Shown: piece by piece, positions 9,001 through 11,161 of the stretch
Position numbering within the stretch: position 1 is the stretch's first letter
How the letters are laid out: each line of letters begins with the position of its first letter
Origin: Euperipatoides rowelli
Taxonomy: Eukaryota; Onychophora; Udeonychophora; Euonychophora; Peripatopsidae
Reading direction: 5' to 3' (one strand)
NCBI GenBank assembly: GCA_003024985.2
Contig: PXIH01S0038775.1
Length of the DNA: 11,161 nucleotides
Position numbers and translations under genes: made by a program
The notes under the pieces: model-generated
What the model saw: only the letters and a program-made list of their open reading frames with translations
What the model was told of the DNA's origin: nothing
Databases searched by the model: none

Positions 9001-9506
9001 ATAAAAGACTAGGAAAAGCTCTCACAAGCTAATATTCAGAGATGAAAAGAAGCTATGAAAAAGGAAATTATAACATAGAAAGAAAACAACAACTGGGCAC
9101 TCATAATCAAGGAAAAAAATGATCACATAATTCAATCAAATTGGGTTTTCAAGAAGAAAAAAAATGAAAATGGTGAAATAAAATATTACAAAGCAAGATT
9201 AGTAGCCAAAGGTTTCCAACAAATACCAAATCTAGAATATGGAGGAGCATTCTCACCGGTTGCAAAAATACAATCTATTCATACATTACTTGACAAAGCA
9301 AACAAAATATGGAAATTAACATTTTGACATCCCTGGAGTATTAATGGAGGTTCCCAAAGTGTAAATGGTACAACAAGCAGTAATGTGGCCAATGGAATGA
9401 AAAGTTGGATTGTGTATTAAAAAAAAAAGATTTCATCCAAAGCAAAGCTGAACAATGTGTCTATTACCATAGAAAACAGCAATTGTTGATGATTTTGCGC
9501 TAACTT
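9001..9506 (+). pseudogene. Copia reverse transcriptase, N-terminal part, to the hAT insertion
   Basis: The enzyme copies element RNA into DNA. Motifs in order are KALTS.YSE, EAMKKEI, NWVFKKKKNENGEI, KARLVAKGF (9190-9216) and AFSPVAKIQSIHTLL, as in RVT_2 domains. The next block (...AFL.G.L...IYMEVP) is scrambled, leaving only LMEVPK. QSKAEQCVYYH then leads to the catalytic motif, here IVDD (9482-9493) where YVDD is usual. Both aspartates survive, but the tyrosine position and the upstream Asp block are lost. The hAT element follows four codons later. Confidence 0.85.
9499..9506 (+). repeat. hAT target-site duplication, left copy
   Basis: GCTAACTT, identical to the right copy at 10267-10274. 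Without the insert and one copy, the Copia frame runs straight from IVDDFALT into CENEYKN. Confidence 0.9.
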
Positions 9507-9690
9507 TAGGGTTGCCAGATTGTACGTTTTTTCCGTATTCTTACGTTTTTTTACTTTAAAATACGTCTTCCGTATTTTAGGGCTTTTGTACGTTTTTTTT
9601 TTTTTTTTTTTAAAAAGTATAAAGTATAGTAAATTTAGTTAATTAATAAATCTATACATATTGTATATTGTGTTATTTGTCAATAAAACC

Positions 9691-9779
9691 TATAATAATA
9701 ATAATACTATAATAATAATAATAATAATAGATAATAGTAATAATAATAATAATAATATTATTATAACAATAATAATATT
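9691..9779. repeat. imperfect (TAA)n microsatellite inside the hAT element
   Basis: Interrupted TAA/ATA units, followed shortly by the palindrome CACTAGATCTAGTG (9787-9800). Its length may be polymorphic. Confidence 0.85.
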
Positions 9780-9916
9780 GTAAAAGCACTAGATCTAGTG
9801 ACTTGTCTCAAAGGTTGGCAATGCGATAGTGCCGTATACAATCGTGACTCGTCTTCCGTCTGTTCTCCACTGGCTCTGCCACGCTTGTTTTTTTTTTAAT
9901 TCTACAAATAAACAAA

Positions 9917-10045
9917 ATGCATTCTGACAAGAAAAAAATCAAAGTGATGATAATCCTGCTAGTCTATTTAAAGAAATGGGAAGAAACTTTTAACTGGGTT
10001 CAGTTTTATTGTGATGATAAAAATCGTGCAGAGAATTTCTCTTGA
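9917..10045 (+). pseudogene. possible leftover transposase start inside the hAT element
   Basis: A 42-codon frame from ATG to TGA contains KWEETFNWVQFYCDDKNRA. It faintly recalls the opening WE..F.W....D...AFC of some BED-finger hAT transposases, where host sequence is reduced to internal deletion derivatives. No zinc-finger Cys/His set is visible, so this is a guess; it could be non-coding. Confidence 0.2.
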
Positions 10046-10266
10046 AAAACCAAAACAATTTAAAATCATCTGCTAAATACGAGTGATGACAGCAACACTT
10101 CACGTTTTCATAATTAGATATTTATATTAAATATTAAAATCAAGTTAAAACAGGTAAAGACTTGTCAAAATTATTTTTTTGTGAAAATCTTCCTTATTTT
10201 TAGTGAATCTTCCTTATTTTTTGTGAAAATCTTCCTTTTTTCCCCAAAACAAATCTGGCAACCCTA

Positions 10267-10274
10267 GCTAACTT
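10267..10274 (+). repeat. hAT target-site duplication, right copy
   Basis: GCTAACTT, the second 8-bp copy, immediately outside the right terminal repeat. Confidence 0.9.
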
Positions 10275-10620
10275 GTGAAAATGAATATAAAAATTACAGT
10301 AAAATCTTAAACCAAAACCAAAACTTTAAAAGTCACCCACCTGTTATCAATAAAAGTACATCAAGGAGAAGATGCACAATTACAATAGACCAATGGCAAT
10401 TTATCAATGAACTGGTGGAACAATATAGCATGAAAGACGCCAAAGAAGTGAATATACCCTACCAAGAGCAACACGATTTAAACGAGAAACAGTAGAAAAG
10501 CAAGAAGAGTACAAATACTGTACCTTATCGTCAATTAATTGGAAGTCTTGATATATATTGCAAATTCAACCCATTTGGATATTGCATTAACAACAAACTA
10601 TTGAAATCAATTTAATGACT
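10275..10620 (+). pseudogene. Copia reverse transcriptase, C-terminal part, after the hAT insertion
   Basis: The frame resumes with CENEYKNYSKILNQNQNFK, the usual segment after YVDD (..D...I..IK..L...F.MKDLG). SIKVHQGEDAQL (family FLGI.V.Q) lies in another frame, then QWQFINELVEQYSMKDAKEV (family ..YI..LLE.F.M.DAKPV) and VPYRQLIGSL. The TRPDI block is reduced to remnants such as GYCINN. One TAG and several slips are present. Confidence 0.85.
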
Positions 10621-10770
10621 GTTACACTGAAGAACACAGGAAAGCTGCAAAACGCTTATTGCAATATTATAGTGAAGCTAAATTAATCAGAGAGTGGTAT
10701 GGACCTCCAAGGATATTGTGATGCAGACTGGGGCTGTGATCCTATTGACAGAAAATCAATAGGAAGCTAG
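10621..10770 (+). pseudogene. Copia RNase H remnant, truncated
   Basis: EEH(R)KAAKRLL, in broken form, is followed by GYCDADWGCDPIDRKSIGS (10711-10767), matching the Copia RNase H opening GYSDADWAGD...RKS with its catalytic Asp. A TAG at 10768 follows and the remaining conserved part (the SSTEAEY region) is missing, so the element is truncated here or spliced to unrelated DNA. Confidence 0.85.
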
Positions 10771-10979
10771 TCCTCAAACTTGGAGCGAACACAATTATGA
10801 GTGTCCTTGAACATAATGAGTGAAAAGGTTAACTTGAGTGGATGAAGTTTGAGTTCAGGCAATTTGTGGCTTTCCAGCAAATATTACTACTTTAACCTCA
10901 TAATTGATTTATTTTACACTTCAGTTTTAATATTTTGGAGAAATTGAGACTTCCATAAATAACACGTTTGACCACTTAC
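10771..10979. other. intron between Copia end and AP3D1 exon, nothing recognised
   Basis: No 3' LTR or polypurine tract is evident. The last bases (10974-10979) are the complement of the AP3D1 donor GTAAGT. Confidence 0.6.
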
Positions 10980-11083
10980 TCAGAAAACTCTCCACAAGTC
11001 CAGACAGCAGCATATAAAACTTCACAAATAGTATTCCTTTGCATATTGACAGCAAGGAGATGGGCATTCTCTAATAACAAAGC
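10980..11083 (-). CDS. AP3D1: AP-3 complex subunit delta, internal exon (upstream of the two seen)
   Basis: Delta adaptin is a large subunit of the AP-3 adaptor complex, which sorts cargo from endosomes or Golgi to lysosomes and lysosome-related organelles such as pigment granules. Read on the minus strand this 104-base exon follows a good acceptor (pyrimidine-rich tract ending TTTTCAG) and ends at donor GA|GTAAGT. It gives 34 codons plus two bases, starting ALLLENAH and including ICEVLYAAVWTCGEFS. That matches the delta-adaptin helical-repeat trunk, where vertebrate proteins have a very similar ICEVLYAA.WICGEFSE stretch as I remember it. The split codon GA|A gives the expected Glu when joined to the exon at 4770-5001. 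There are no stops or frameshifts, so it looks functional. Earlier exons lie beyond the window. Identity rests on remembered family sequence. Confidence 0.9.
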
Positions 11084-11161
11084 CTGAAAACAACATGGAA
11101 AAAAAAAATCCCATTAAAAACAACATACTGAATGACAAATTATAAAAAAAAAAAAAAAAAA
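11084..11161 (-). other. AP3D1 intron end with polypyrimidine tract
   Basis: On the minus strand this is the 3' end of the preceding intron: a long T-run at the window edge (from about 11143), a second T-run (about 11099-11108) and TTTTCAG before the exon. The A-run at the plus-strand end is therefore an intronic T tract, not a transcript tail. Confidence 0.7.

Larger units (their letters stand above)
9507..10266. mobile_element. 760-bp non-autonomous hAT transposon
   Basis: Perfect 15-bp terminal inverted repeats (TAGGGTTGCCAGATT at 9507-9521 and its complement at 10252-10266) lie between perfect 8-bp direct repeats GCTAACTT (9499-9506 and 10267-10274). Eight-base duplications and (T/C)AGGG ends are hallmarks of hAT transposons. 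Subterminal repeats are present: ACGTTTTTT at 9524, 9543 and 9590, CCGTATT at 9533 and 9570, and on the right a repeated TCTTCCTTATTTTT (about 10188-10241). The interior has a TAA-rich microsatellite, a 14-bp palindrome and no intact transposase, so a partner must have mobilised it. Confidence 0.9.
6802..10770 (+). mobile_element. dead Ty1/Copia-type LTR retrotransposon, interrupted by a hAT element
   Basis: Gag, protease, integrase, reverse transcriptase and RNase H remnants follow one another in Copia order (integrase before reverse transcriptase), which separates it from Gypsy-type elements. Some 3.2 kb of Copia sequence remains when the 760-bp hAT insert is set aside. The copy has dozens of stops and frameshifts, several of them CpG-type changes (CGA to TGA at 8269-8271). 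It lacks the C-terminal half of RNase H and visible LTRs. It lies antisense to AP3D1 in its intron. A decapod-associated Copia lineage such as GalEa is possible, but I cannot test this. Confidence 0.9.
5002..10979 (-). other. AP3D1 intron packed with mobile DNA
   Basis: Intron of 5978 bases bounded by GTAAGT (plus-strand complement 10974-10979) and TAG (plus-strand complement 5002-5004), joining exons that fit in phase. It contains a CpG-rich block, a dead Copia element in the opposite orientation and a hAT element inside the Copia. Splicing is inferred from exon homology and consensus sites. Confidence 0.85.

Noticed and set aside
10295-10522. heptamers at 10295 and 10516 as excision scars
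   Set aside because: Both lie in Copia frames that are already continuous and family-like (EYKNYSKIL and TVPYRQLIGSL), so no extra bases are implied.
6600-10979. Copia LTR pair around the element
   Set aside because: By eye there is no long direct repeat between the stretch before 6802 and that after 10770, and no clear primer-binding site.
11143-11161. terminal A-run as a poly(A) tail or retrogene end
   Set aside because: It lies upstream of an AP3D1 exon on the minus strand, where it is a T-rich tract feeding the splice acceptor.

Overview
This is AT-rich, intron-dominated DNA from an animal nuclear genome. The only host gene I recognise is on the minus strand: two consecutive exons of the AP-3 adaptor complex delta subunit (AP3D1; garnet in flies), at 10980-11083 and 4770-5001. 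They join in frame across an intron of about 6 kb. Everything below 4770 is the start of the next intron, since no later exon is visible. The protein is clearly metazoan. Low GC, degraded Copia and non-LTR elements and hAT-type transposons suggest an arthropod, perhaps a decapod crustacean; that taxonomic guess is inference, not proof.

Layout. Positions 1-4043 are AT-rich intronic DNA with a perfect 32-bp inverted repeat (656-687) and a possible short Tc1-type MITE (3646-3803). Positions 4044-4764 are the dead 3' end of a non-LTR retrotransposon (LINE) on the plus strand, whose (ATA)n tail runs into the splice donor of the AP3D1 exon. The 5002-10979 intron holds AT-rich filler, a CpG-rich block of unknown origin (5640-6130, promoter-like or LTR-like), and a long dead Ty1/Copia retrotransposon on the plus strand (6802-10770), antisense to AP3D1. 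The Copia copy keeps recognisable gag zinc knuckle, protease, integrase, reverse transcriptase and RNase H pieces in the right order, with many stops and frameshifts. A 760-bp non-autonomous hAT element (9507-10266, perfect 15-bp terminal repeats, perfect 8-bp target duplication) split the reverse transcriptase just after its catalytic aspartates.

Most interesting signal: the heptamer TACTGTA/TACAGTA occurs 20 times on the plus strand, where I roughly expect 2-3. It has exactly the form of a Tc1/mariner excision scar (TA, then C(A/T)G, then TA). Inside the dead retrotransposon reading frames several copies sit where the frame breaks, and discounting five bases brings the flanking homology back into one frame. 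Other copies do not behave this way, so the case is suggestive rather than closed.

The genes do not form a pathway: one housekeeping membrane-trafficking gene carries nested, decayed mobile elements in its introns. No RNA genes, CRISPR arrays or bacterial-type features were seen.
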